From contig DATAJS010000011.1 of NCBI GenBank assembly GCA_036262035.1, positions 162,826 through 226,825 of the forward strand: a stretch of 64,000 nucleotides of DNA. The letters are read 5' to 3'. Positions 53,491-62,489 of the stretch are shown here, one piece after another. Origin of the DNA: Burkholderiales bacterium. Lineage in GTDB: Bacteria > Pseudomonadota > Gammaproteobacteria > Burkholderiales > SG8-41. Under the pieces are notes generated by a model. That model saw only the letters and a list, made by a program, of their open reading frames with translations. It did no database searches and was not told the DNA's origin. The translations under genes were made by a program, and so were the position numbers. Every line of letters starts with the position of its first letter. Positions within the stretch are counted from its first letter, which is position 1.

Positions 53491-54457
53491 GTTGCGCGGC
53501 GCGCTGGGTGACGCGCTGGCGCTCATCTCGTCCATCTGTGCACTGTCCGCCTCCGCCCAAAACTATCCGGATCGCACCATAAGGCTCGTCGTTCCTCTCG
53601 CGCCCGGCGGCGGCAACGACGCCGCGGCGCGCGTCATCGCGGCCGAGCTCGGCAAGCGGCTCGGGCAGCAGGTGGTGGTGGACAACCGCCCCGGCGGCGG
53701 CTCGGTCATCGCCTCGCAGCTCGTGCTCAACGCGCCGGCGGACGGTCACACCCTGTATCTCGTCAGCACCAACTTCAGCATGGCGCCGCTGCTGCAGTCG
53801 AAGCTTCCGTTCGATGCTTTTCGCGATTTCACGCATCTCACGCGCGTGGGCATCTCGCCGGGCGGGCTGATCGTGCATCCGTCGCTGCCGGTCTACAAGA
53901 TGAAGGACCTGATCGCCATCGCGCGCGCGAAGCCCGGCGAGATCACGTTCGGCTCGTCGGGGCCGGGCGGCGGCTCGCACCTCGGCGGCGAGCTCTTCAA
54001 CCTGCTCGCGAACGTGAAGCTCACGCACGTGCCGTACAAAGGCAGCGCGCTCGCCACCACCTCGGTGCTGAGCGGCGAGACCTCGGTTGCGTTCACCAAC
54101 CCGACCGCGTCGCTGCCGCTGATACGCAGCGGGCGGCTGCGCCTGGTCGCGGTGACGACGGCGAAGCGCTGGCCGCTGTTACGCGACACGCCGACGATCG
54201 CCGAGTCCGGAGTGCCCGGCTACGAGCACATCATCTGGAACGGACTGTCGGTGCGGGCGGGCACGCCGCAGCCGATCGTCGACCGGCTGCACAGGGACAC
54301 GGTCGAGGTACTGAAGACGTCGGTCGTCGCGGAGCTGCTCGCGCGCGACGGCGCGCTGCCGTCGCCCGAGACCCCTCAGGCATTCGCGCGTTTCCTCGCC
54401 GACGAGCACCGCAAATGGGCGCCGGTGGTGAAGAGAGCGGGGATCAGCGCGTTGTAA
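53480..54457 (+). CDS. TctC/Bug family solute-binding protein
   Basis: The 325-residue protein starts with GTG overlapping the SDR gene by 11 bases, with GGGGGG as the ribosome site. Signal peptide ALGDALALISSICALSASAQ. Bug motifs YPDRTIRLVVPLAPGGGNDAAAR, VVVDNRPGGGS and LTHVPYKGSA are clear. It is the third binding protein in the presumed selenoprotein operon and its last gene. Confidence 0.9.
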   Translation: MGFELRGALGDALALISSICALSASAQNYPDRTIRLVVPLAPGGGNDAAARVIAAELGKRLGQQVVVDNRPGGGSVIASQLVLNAPADGHTLYLVSTNFSMAPLLQSKLPFDAFRDFTHLTRVGISPGGLIVHPSLPVYKMKDLIAIARAKPGEITFGSSGPGGGSHLGGELFNLLANVKLTHVPYKGSALATTSVLSGETSVAFTNPTASLPLIRSGRLRLVAVTTAKRWPLLRDTPTIAESGVPGYEHIIWNGLSVRAGTPQPIVDRLHRDTVEVLKTSVVAELLARDGALPSPETPQAFARFLADEHRKWAPVVKRAGISAL

Positions 54458-54466
54458 CCGCGGGCG

Positions 54467-54841
54467 TCAGGCCGGGGCCGGAGGCGCTCGACGCACGGTC
54501 GAAGCGCGCGTCCGGCAAATCGGCTCGCGCGAATCGTGAAGACGGCGTGAAGACCGAACGGCCGGCAGCGTGCACAGCCGGTCCGCGGCGGCGCTGAAGG
54601 CCGAGGTCACCTCGTCGATCATCTTCGCGTCGCGCGGCGCCGTGGTGACCGCGCGCCGCGAGCGCAGCAGCGAGAGTCGTCGCATCACGTCGCCCGCGTC
54701 GCGCACCGGCATGCGTGTGGCGTCTTCGGGAACGGCGCGCGCGGCACCGCCGCGGTATTCCACCGTTTCGACGTATGCCGTGAGCAGGAAGTACACGATG
54801 TGCTCGCTGGCCGCGAGCTTCAGCGCGTCGATGATGATCAT
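54467..54841 (-). CDS. Hypothetical protein, 124 residues
   Basis: The start ATG 54841 (MIIIDALKLAASEHIVYFLLTAYVE) has an AAAGGA site. The N-terminal part looks like a conserved domain, helical with a hydrophobic YFLLTAYVETVEY stretch; then RMPVRDAGDVMRRLSLL. The C-terminal third is basic and of low complexity. It has no signal peptide and no family could be assigned. It is convergent with the preceding binding-protein gene. Confidence 0.5.
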   Translation of the reverse strand: MIIIDALKLAASEHIVYFLLTAYVETVEYRGGAARAVPEDATRMPVRDAGDVMRRLSLLRSRRAVTTAPRDAKMIDEVTSAFSAAADRLCTLPAVRSSRRLHDSREPICRTRASTVRRAPPAPA

Positions 54842-55067
54842 GATCTGCGATCCTTTCATGAAGCTTTCGTCGGAGTGCCGGAATCGTCATGACACCCGAC
54901 TGATTAGTCACGCGCGTTCTCTCTTTGTGCCCCGGGACGCGTTCATCATTTCTTGCGCGACTCACAAGTAATTTCAGTCGAGCGAGACGTAAGGAAGACA
55001 AATCGATGTGCTAGCGCGTTGACGCATGTCGCGGACTTGGCTAACGTCGTTCGACACAGGGGGCTTC

Positions 55068-57073
55068 ATGAGCGCATCCGGGCATCGCGGCGAACCACCG
55101 ATGGCTCTCTATGCGTCGCTGCTCTCGCCGTTCACGCTGGCGGGCAAACGCCTGAAGAACCGGCTCGTGCACGCGTCGATGACGACGCTGATGGGCGAGA
55201 ACGCGCGGGTCACCGACCGGCTCATCCAGTACCACGCCAACCGCGCGCACGGCGGCGCGGCGCTGATCGTCACCGAGCCGCTCAGCATGGCGGCGCACCA
55301 GGTGCTGCCGAACAAGGTGCGCGTCTGGAACGACGACAATCTTGACGGGCTGAAGCGCTGGGCGGACGCAGTCGAATCGCACGACTGCCGGCTGCTCGGC
55401 CAGCTCCAGGATCCGGGACGCGGCGGTCATGCCCCGGGCAAGAACCCCGCGGCGGTCGGGGCTTCGTATCTCCCGGACGACATCAGCTGGACCGTGCCTC
55501 ACGCGTTGAGCGCCGCGGAGATCCGCCGCATGACGTCCGAGCTCGCCGAAGCGGCGGCGAGGCTCCAGCGCTGCGGCTTCAGCGGCGTCGAGATCTCCGC
55601 CGGACACGGCCACATGTTCCACCAGTTCCTCTCGCCGTGGTCGAACGGCCGCGACGACGAATACGGCGGCGATCTGCCGGGCCGCGCGCGCTTCCTCGTC
55701 GAAGTGATCGAAGCGCTGCGCCGGACGTGCGGAGACGGCTTCATCGTCGGCGTGAAGCTTCCCGGCAACGACGGTGTCAAAGGCGGCGTCGATCCCGGCG
55801 AGGCCGCGCGCATCACCCGCCATCTGGCTTCCGGCGCCGCGCCCGACTACTTCTGCTTCGCGCAGGGCAGCCACGCGCGCTCGCTCGAGCTGCACGTGCC
55901 CGACGGCAACGGACCGCGGGCGCCTTACCTGCCGCTGATCCGCGAGCTGAAGCGCTCGGCCGGGAAAGTGCCGGTCGTCGCGCTCGGTCGCATCACCGAT
56001 CCCGCGGAAGCCGACCGCATCGTCGAGCGCGGAGACGCCGAGCTCGTCGCGCTCGGCCGCGCGCTCGTCACCGATCCGGCGTGGCTGAAAAAAGCGTCCG
56101 AAGGCCGCGCCCACGACATTCGTTACTGCGTGTCGTGCAATAGCTGCTGGGACACGACGGTCACCACGCACAAGCCGATCGCGTGCGACAACAACCCGCG
56201 CGTCGGCAGACCCGACGAAGTCGACTGGCATCCCGCGCCCGCGACGGTGCGCAAGCGCGTGGTGGTGGTCGGCGCCGGCATCGCCGGTATGGAGGCGGCG
56301 TGGATCGCCGGCGCGCGCGGTCACCACGTGACGGTGTACGGGGCGTCGAGCGAGATCGGCGGCAAGACGCGGTTGCGTGCGGGACTTCCGGGCGGCGAGG
56401 CGCTGTCGGGCATCTACGACTATCAACGTGCGCAGGCGATCAAGGCCGGCGTGCGGTTCGAGCTGGGGCTGACCATCGACGCGGCCGATGTGATCGCGCT
56501 GAAACCCGATGCGGTGGTCCTCGCCACGGGCGCCGACATGATCGCGCCGCCCTGGCTGCCGGCCGAGTACCGCGAAGCGGTCCCGGACCTGCGCAGCGCG
56601 ATGGCTGCGTTGCGCGGTCACGCCGTGCGCCAGCACGGCACCGCGGTCATCGTCGACACCGATCACACCGACGGCACGTACGCATCGGCCGAGCTCCTGC
56701 GCTCGATCTTCGATCGCGTCGTCGTGATCACGCCGCGCGAGGCGATCGCGCAGGACGTGGCGCTGGTGACGCGGCAGGGCATACAACGCCGCTTCCACGA
56801 GAAGCGGATCGGCGTCGTCACGTTGTGGAGCCGCGCATCACCGCGCGCTTCGAAGACGGCGTGCTCGAAACGGTGAACGTCTACAACGGCGAGACGCAGG
56901 AGATCGCGGACGTCGCGTTCCTCGCGTATGCGTCGCCGCGTGCGCCGCGGGTCGAGCTCGTGGCGCCGCTCAGAGCAGCGGGACTCGATACGAGGCGGGT
57001 CGGCGACTGCGCCTTTGCGCGCGGGGTGATGGCTGCGACCGCCGAAGGTCATGCCGCGGGCAACGCGATATAG
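55068..57073 (+). pseudogene. Old-yellow-enzyme type FMN oxidoreductase, frameshifted near 56825
   Basis: The N-terminal part is an OYE-like barrel (MALYASLLSPFTLAGKRLKNR, GFSGVEISAGHGHMFHQFLSPWSNGRDDEYGG) followed by an Fe-S motif (CVSCNSCWD) and an FAD/NAD domain (RVVVVGAGIAGMEAAW, PDAVVLATGAD), as in 2,4-dienoyl-CoA reductase. The frame becomes TLWSRASPRASK near 56830, while the +1 frame continues as VEPRITARFEDGVLETVNVYNGE to a TAG at 57073. A missing G before TGGAG (about 56826) explains both. ATG 55068 has AGGGGG six bases before. It is either a real inactivating mutation or a sequencing error. The S9 peptidase gene starts inside its end. Confidence 0.75.
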
Positions 57074-59087
57074 CGCGCTGCGCCGCAGTGTGCTGCGCGC
57101 GGGCGTCGCGCTCGGAGCGACGATCGCGCTGCCGCCGCTTGCTGCGAGCTCGGCGGCGCAGCCGCGAAAAGCGCCTGCACTGGTGCCGCGCAGGCTGTAC
57201 TTCGTCCGCGCGGATTACGTCAACGTGCGCGTGAGCCCCGACGGCAATCATCTCTCGTATCTCGCGCCGGTGAACGGCGTGCTGAATCTCTTCGTCGCGC
57301 CGGTATCGGCGCCGAATGCCGCGCGGCAGCTCACCCAGGTGACCGACCGGGACATCGGGTGGCGCTACGAGTGGGCGCACAACAACCGCTACATCGTGTT
57401 CTTTCGGGACCGCGACGGCGACGAGAACTGGCGCGCGTCGAGCATCGACATCGCGAGCGGCGCGGTGAAGCTCCTCACGCCGGAGCGCGGCGTGCGCGCC
57501 CTGATGCAGGAGGTCAGCCACCTGTATCCCGACGAGATGCTGGTGCAGCTCAACGCGCGCGACCGCGGGCGCTTCGACATCCACCGCATCAACGTCGTCA
57601 CCGGCGAATCCGCGCTCGTCTTCGAGAATCGCGAGTTCGCGTGGATCTTCACCGACAGCACGTTCAAAGTGCGGCTCGGCGCGCGGTACGTGCCCAGCGG
57701 CGACCTCGAGCTGATGCAGCGCGCCGGCGACGGCTGGGCCCCGTTCATGACGATGGCGCTGGAGGACGTCGAAAGCTCGACCTTCATCGACATCGACGCC
57801 GACGGCAGGACGCTGTATCTCGCCGATTCGCGAGGCCGCGACAAGGCGGCGCTCGTGGCGCTGGACATGACGTCGGCCAAGGCGACCGTGCTCGCGCAGG
57901 ACCGCGACGCCGACATCGTCCGCGTGCAGCTCGATCACCGCACGCGCAAGCCGCTCGCGGCGGCTGCGGTGAAGGACCGCGTGCGCTGGCAGGGGCTCGA
58001 CGCGGCCTCGCGCCGCGAGCTCGAGCGCTTCTCGGACGCCGGCCGCGGCGACCTCGAGATCCTGAGCCGCAGCCTCGACGGCGATAAAGTCACCGCCTAT
58101 TACGAGCGCGACGACGCGAGCGGCGAGTACGCGCTGTACGAGCGTTCGACCGGCCGTGTGCGCAAGCTCTACCGGGCGCGCGCCGCGCTCGATGCCGCGG
58201 GATTGAGGCCGATGCAGCCGGTGGCGATCCGCGCCCGCGACGGTCTCACGCTCAACTCGTATCTGACGCTGCCCGCGCGCGACGCCAGGCGCGTGCCCCT
58301 CGTGCTCGTCATCCATGGCGGGCCGTACTGGCGCGACAGCTGGGGCTATTCCGGCGTGCACCAGTTCCTGGCGAACCGCGGCTACGCCGTGCTCAGCATC
58401 AACTTCCGCGGCTCGACCGGTTTCGGCAAGTCGTTCGTCAGCGCCGCCGACCGGCAATGGGGCGCGCGCATGCACGACGACCTCATCGACGGGCTCGACT
58501 GGGCGATCGAGCAGGGCTATGCGGACCCGCAGCGCGTCGGCTTCTACGGCGCGAGCTACGGCGGGTATTCGGCGTTGACCGCGGCGACGCGCACGCCCGA
58601 GCGCTTCGCGTGCATCGTCGACATCTTCGGGATCTCGAACCTGCTCACCTTCATGGCGACGATCCCCGAGTACTGGAAGCCGTGGTTCAGCGTGTGGAAG
58701 ACCGGTGTCGGCAATCCCGATACCGAGGAAGGCCGCGAGTTCCTGCGCAGCCGTTCGCCGCTCTTCAATCTCGAGCGCGCGACCAGGCCCATCCTGATCG
58801 CGCAGGGCATGCGGGACGTGCGCGTGGTCGCGGCGGAGTCGGAGCAGATGGTGGCGGCCCTGAAGAAGAACGGCGCGCCGGTGACCTACGTGACCTTCCC
58901 GGACGAAGGCCACGGCTTCGTGCGCAACGAGAACCGGCTCGCATTCTATGCGGTGGTCGAGGCGTTCTTCGCCAGGCACCTCGGCGGCCGCTATCAGCCG
59001 GTGGGAGGCGACTTCGCCGGGTCGTCGATCAGGATCGAGACCGGCGGCGAGCTCATCCCGGGGCTGCCGGAAGCGAGAGCGACGTAA
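57051..59087 (+). CDS. S9 family serine peptidase (prolyl oligopeptidase-like)
   Basis: The 678-residue protein has a Tat-like signal (RRSVLRAGVALGATIALPPLAASSAA). A beta-propeller (about residues 50-370) precedes an alpha/beta hydrolase domain with Ser502 (GASYGGY), Asp589 (GMRDVRV) and His621 (DEGHGF). It should hydrolyse short peptides, probably in the periplasm if exported. The start overlaps the 3' end of the frameshifted oxidoreductase by 23 bases; AAGG precedes the ATG. A repeat separates it from the convergent SDR gene. Confidence 0.9.
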   Translation: MPRATRYSALRRSVLRAGVALGATIALPPLAASSAAQPRKAPALVPRRLYFVRADYVNVRVSPDGNHLSYLAPVNGVLNLFVAPVSAPNAARQLTQVTDRDIGWRYEWAHNNRYIVFFRDRDGDENWRASSIDIASGAVKLLTPERGVRALMQEVSHLYPDEMLVQLNARDRGRFDIHRINVVTGESALVFENREFAWIFTDSTFKVRLGARYVPSGDLELMQRAGDGWAPFMTMALEDVESSTFIDIDADGRTLYLADSRGRDKAALVALDMTSAKATVLAQDRDADIVRVQLDHRTRKPLAAAAVKDRVRWQGLDAASRRELERFSDAGRGDLEILSRSLDGDKVTAYYERDDASGEYALYERSTGRVRKLYRARAALDAAGLRPMQPVAIRARDGLTLNSYLTLPARDARRVPLVLVIHGGPYWRDSWGYSGVHQFLANRGYAVLSINFRGSTGFGKSFVSAADRQWGARMHDDLIDGLDWAIEQGYADPQRVGFYGASYGGYSALTAATRTPERFACIVDIFGISNLLTFMATIPEYWKPWFSVWKTGVGNPDTEEGREFLRSRSPLFNLERATRPILIAQGMRDVRVVAAESEQMVAALKKNGAPVTYVTFPDEGHGFVRNENRLAFYAVVEAFFARHLGGRYQPVGGDFAGSSIRIETGGELIPGLPEARAT

Positions 59088-59093
59088 GAAGTC

Positions 59094-59182
59094 GTCATTC
59101 CCGACCCGCGATAGCGGAAGTGATCGGGAATCCATTCAACGTTAGAGCCTCCAAAATGGTTTCCCGCCTTCGCGGGAATGAC
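59094..59182. repeat. GTCATTCCCG...CGGGAATGAC repeat, copy 2
   Basis: The 89-base element has ends GTCATTCCCG and CGCGGGAATGAC and interior CCAAAATGGTTTCCCG. It resembles 16386-16479 in layout and position between convergent genes, and could serve as a terminator for both. Confidence 0.8.
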
Positions 59183-59190
59183 GGTTCGGC

Positions 59191-60129
59191 CTACGCCGGT
59201 CGCACGTTCGATTCCATCGCTTCCTTCTTGTCGGCGGCGTTCTCGTTGCCGCGGCCGTGGGTGCGGCCGTCTTCGCTCGCCTTGTAGAGCGACCCCTGCA
59301 GTCCGTGCTTCGGCGGCTCGTCGCGCTGCTGCTTGCCCATGTACGACTTCGCCATGCGCTCGGCGATGCGGGGCATCAGCGCGGACATCGTGGTGTTGAG
59401 CTTGGACATCGTGCCGACCTTGATGTGGTGCACCGGGTCGACCGCGGCGTCGAGGATCGCGCTCGCCACTTTCTCGGGCTCGATCATCGGCGTCGGCAGC
59501 TTCGGCTCCTGCGAGAGGTAATTCGCCGCGTGCTCGGGATAGGGCGTGTCGACCGCGGTCGGCTGGATCAGCGTGATCGAGATCGGCGCCTTGTCGGCGT
59601 GCATCTCGACGCGCAGCGAATCGGTGAAGCCTTTGACCGCGTGCTTGCTCGCCGAGTACATCCCTTGCAGCGGTATCGCGGCTTCGGACGCTTCGCTGCC
59701 GATGTTGATCAGCGCGCCGCCGTTCGCTTTCAGGTGCGGCAATGCGACGAGCGAGCCGTACACGACGCCCCAGAAGTTGGTTTCGAAGAGCCGGCGGCTG
59801 TCCGCGTCGTCGATCTCGTCGATGCGTCCATAGATCGAGACCGCGGCGTCGTTGATCCAGGTGTCGATGCGGCCGAAGCGCCCGATCGCGGTCTGCGCGA
59901 TACGCTCGACGTCTTCACGCTGTCCCACGTCGGCCTTGACCGCGACCGCTTCGCCGCCGAACGCGACGATGTCCTGCACGATCGCATCGAGCGTCTGCGC
60001 GCTGCGCGCGGCGAGCACCACTTTCGCGCCCTGGTCGGCGGCGGCGATGGCGGTCGCGAGACCGATGCCGCTCGACGCACCGGTGATCACGACGACTTGC
60101 TGGTTGAGCGGTTTGAGCTTGAGAGCCAT
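59191..60129 (-). CDS. SDR family oxidoreductase
   Basis: The 312-residue protein is a classical SDR with TGASSGIG, VLAARSAQTL, NDAA, INIGSEAS and the intact YSASK motif (GMYSASKHAVKGF). It is NAD(P)H-dependent. The C-terminal extension (about residues 240-312) is hydrophilic and disordered-looking (GRGNENAADKKEAMESN). The GGAGAT ribosome site is good. It is divergent from the di-heme peroxidase gene across a 148-base gap that holds a direct-repeat motif. Confidence 0.9.
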   Translation of the reverse strand: MALKLKPLNQQVVVITGASSGIGLATAIAAADQGAKVVLAARSAQTLDAIVQDIVAFGGEAVAVKADVGQREDVERIAQTAIGRFGRIDTWINDAAVSIYGRIDEIDDADSRRLFETNFWGVVYGSLVALPHLKANGGALINIGSEASEAAIPLQGMYSASKHAVKGFTDSLRVEMHADKAPISITLIQPTAVDTPYPEHAANYLSQEPKLPTPMIEPEKVASAILDAAVDPVHHIKVGTMSKLNTTMSALMPRIAERMAKSYMGKQQRDEPPKHGLQGSLYKASEDGRTHGRGNENAADKKEAMESNVRPA

Positions 60130-60179
60130 GGGTTATCTCCTTCAGAACGATCTCCATGGTTTTGCAACCCCCATGCCGC

Positions 60180-60234
60180 TGTAAGGCTGGTGTAAGCCTC
60201 ATGAAAGCGAGTCGAGACCTCGAGCCGTTACAAT
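60180..60234 (+). promoter_or_regulatory. Putative regulated promoter of the di-heme peroxidase gene
   Basis: TGTAAG occurs at 60180-60185 and 60191-60196, an 11-base period expected of an OmpR-family site. A -10-like TACAAT is at 60229-60234, with no matching -35, so an activator is likely. The direct repeat is centred about 50 bases before the inferred start. Confidence 0.4.
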
Positions 60235-60277
60235 CGAACGCGCACCGATCTTGCTTTGCCAGGCACGGAGCCAGTCG

Positions 60278-61501
60278 ATGAGCCGAAACACGCCGGGAAC
60301 GACACGCACGAAGCACCGCATCGTGGGCGCCGCCGCGCTCGCTGCGTGCACGCTGCTCGCAGCGACGGCGCGCGCAGACGAAGGTTCGGCGGTGAAGTTC
60401 GCGCCGAAGGAGATCGAGACGATCCTGTCGCACGGCCCGTGGCCGATGCCGGCGGTGAAGGACGTCACGAACCGCGTCTCGGGCAAGCGCGAAGCGATCG
60501 AGCTCGGCACGCGGCTCTTCTTCGAGCAGCGCATGTCGACCGCCGGCCAGGTCTCGTGCGGCACGTGCCACGTCCCCGAGCGCAACTGGACCGACAACCT
60601 GCCGCGCGGCATCGGCATGGTCGAGGTCTATCGCAACACGCCCACTTTATGGAACCTGCGCGCGGGCCGCTTCTTCGGCTGGGACGGCGCGTCCGACAGC
60701 CTCTGGGCGCAGAGCCTGCGGCCGATCGTGGACGTGCGCGAGCTCGCGTCGAGCCCGCAGCACGTCGCCAGGCTCGTGCGCGACGACGAACAGCTCGCGT
60801 GCCGTTATCGAAAGGCGTTCGGCGCCCCGCCTTCGCAGAGCGACGACGAAGCGGTCTTCGTGAACATCGGCAAGGCGCTCGCGGCGTTCCTGGAGACGCT
60901 CACCAGCGGCCGCACGCCGTTCGACAATTTCCGTGATGCGCTCGCACGCGGCCGGACGCCGCCGCCGGGCACGTATTCGGAGCCCGCGCAGCGCGGCCTC
61001 AAGATCTTCATCGGCAAGGGCGGTTGCACCAACTGCCACTCGGGGCCCAACTTCACGAGCGGCGAGTTCTTCAGCACCGGCCTTTCGAAGTTCCAGCCGC
61101 TCGGCAAGCCGGACCCGGGCCGTCTCGAAGGCATCCGCACGCTGCTCGAGAGCCGCTACAACCTCATGGGCAAGTACAACGACGACGTGACCAGGGTGAG
61201 CGCGACACGCACCCGCGCGGTGAAGCAGGATCCGTCGACGTTCGGCGAATTCAAGGTGCCCTCGCTGCGCAACCTCGCGCTGAGCCATCCCTACGCACGC
61301 GACGGGCAGGTGGATAGCCTGACCGACGTCGTGCGCCACTACTCGGAGATCGATCCGATCAAGCTCTTCGCACGGGATGGAAGTCCCGCGAAACCGCTCG
61401 AGCTCACCGCGCGCGAGCAGAGCGATCTCGTGGTGTTCCTCGAATCGCTCAGCACTTTCACCAATCCCTGGCGGCCCGACGACCACGGCGATTGTTTGTG
61501 A
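60278..61501 (+). CDS. Di-heme cytochrome c peroxidase family protein
   Basis: The 407-residue exported protein has a signal peptide (HRIVGAAALAACTLLAATARA) and two heme sites, CGTCH (about residue 92) and CTNCH (about residue 250). Flanking motifs are LGTRLFFEQRMS, RNTPTLWNL, FGWDGASDSLWAQ and KVPSLRNLALSHPY. Members reduce hydrogen peroxide or act as related oxidases such as MauG in the periplasm. ATG 60278 has GGAG eight bases before. Confidence 0.88.
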   Translation: MSRNTPGTTRTKHRIVGAAALAACTLLAATARADEGSAVKFAPKEIETILSHGPWPMPAVKDVTNRVSGKREAIELGTRLFFEQRMSTAGQVSCGTCHVPERNWTDNLPRGIGMVEVYRNTPTLWNLRAGRFFGWDGASDSLWAQSLRPIVDVRELASSPQHVARLVRDDEQLACRYRKAFGAPPSQSDDEAVFVNIGKALAAFLETLTSGRTPFDNFRDALARGRTPPPGTYSEPAQRGLKIFIGKGGCTNCHSGPNFTSGEFFSTGLSKFQPLGKPDPGRLEGIRTLLESRYNLMGKYNDDVTRVSATRTRAVKQDPSTFGEFKVPSLRNLALSHPYARDGQVDSLTDVVRHYSEIDPIKLFARDGSPAKPLELTAREQSDLVVFLESLSTFTNPWRPDDHGDCL

Positions 61502-61502
61502 T

Positions 61503-61533
61503 CGTAGGGTGCGTGGTAACGCACCGCGCCTTT
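61503..61533. repeat. CGTAGGGTGCG-type repeat, single copy
   Basis: CGTAGGGTGCGTGGTAACGCACCG directly follows the peroxidase stop; GGTGCGT and ACGCACC can pair. It lies between convergent genes and matches the double copy at 11941-12012. Confidence 0.7.
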
Positions 61534-61540
61534 AAAGCCT

Positions 61541-62488
61541 CTAGTTCAATTTCATCCCCGATTCGCGGATGACCTTCGCCAGCTTCTCGTAATCCCCGCG
61601 TATCCGCGCCGCGAACTCTTCGGGCGTGCCGCTCATCGCTTCCATGCCCTGATTCGCGAGGTACTCGTGCGCTTCGCGGCGCTGCATCGCCTTGTTCGAT
61701 TCGGCGTTGAGTCGCGCGACGACGTCGCGCGGGATGCCGGCGGGGCCGAGCAGGCCGAGGAAGAACGTCGCGCTGAAGCCGGGGAGAGCGGCTTCGGCGA
61801 TCGTCGGGACCTCCGGGAGCGCTTGCAGCCGCCTCGGCCCGCTGACTGCGAGCCCGCGCAGCTTGCCCGACCGCACGAGCGAGATCGAGCCCAGGGGATT
61901 GCTGAAGAGCAGCGACACCTGACCCGCCATGGCCTCGGTGAGCGCCGGGCCCGCGCCCTTATAGGGGATATGCACCATCTCGATCCCCGCGCGCGACCGG
62001 AACATCTCCATCACGAGGTGTCCCGCAGAGCCGTTGCCGGGCGAGCCGTAGTTGAGCTCGCGCGGATGCGCCTTGGCGAAGCGGATCAGCTCGGCGAGAT
62101 TCTTCACCGGCAGCGAAGGGTGCACCACCAGCAGTGATGCGTATTCGCCGCACGGCGCGATCGCGATGAAGTCTTTCGAAAGATCGAAGCGGCGATAGGT
62201 GAGCGACGCGACCATCAGCCCCGATCCGCCGAACGCGAGCGTGTAGCCGTCCGGTGCGGCGCGCGCGGTGTATTCACCGCCGACCACGCCGCCGCCGCCG
62301 GGACGGTTTTCGACGACCATCGGCTGGCCGAGCGCTTCGCCGAGTTGTTTCGCGACGAAACGCCCGAGCGTGTCGTTGCCGCCGCCGGGCGCGAGCGGGA
62401 CGACGAGGCGGATCGGCTTGACGGGATAGGTTTGCGCGTGGGCGAGCGAGCAGGCGGCCGCAACCAACAGTGCCGCCGCTGAACGCAC
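61541..62488 (-). CDS. TctC/Bug family solute-binding protein
   Basis: The 315-residue protein starts with GTG (GGAG site) one base after the stop of the amidohydrolase gene, and has a signal peptide (SAAALLVAAACSLAHAQ). Motifs: YPVKPIRLVVPLAPGGGNDTLGR, VVENRPGGGG, APDGYTLAF, VHIPYKGAG. The pairing suggests it imports the substrate or precursor of the amidohydrolase. Confidence 0.9.
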   Translation of the reverse strand: MRSAAALLVAAACSLAHAQTYPVKPIRLVVPLAPGGGNDTLGRFVAKQLGEALGQPMVVENRPGGGGVVGGEYTARAAPDGYTLAFGGSGLMVASLTYRRFDLSKDFIAIAPCGEYASLLVVHPSLPVKNLAELIRFAKAHPRELNYGSPGNGSAGHLVMEMFRSRAGIEMVHIPYKGAGPALTEAMAGQVSLLFSNPLGSISLVRSGKLRGLAVSGPRRLQALPEVPTIAEAALPGFSATFFLGLLGPAGIPRDVVARLNAESNKAMQRREAHEYLANQGMEAMSGTPEEFAARIRGDYEKLAKVIRESGMKLN

Positions 62489-62489
62489 G

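Noticed and set aside
56810-56835. Programmed ribosomal frameshift in the OYE gene
   Set aside because: No slippery heptamer or downstream structure; a single-base loss explains it better.
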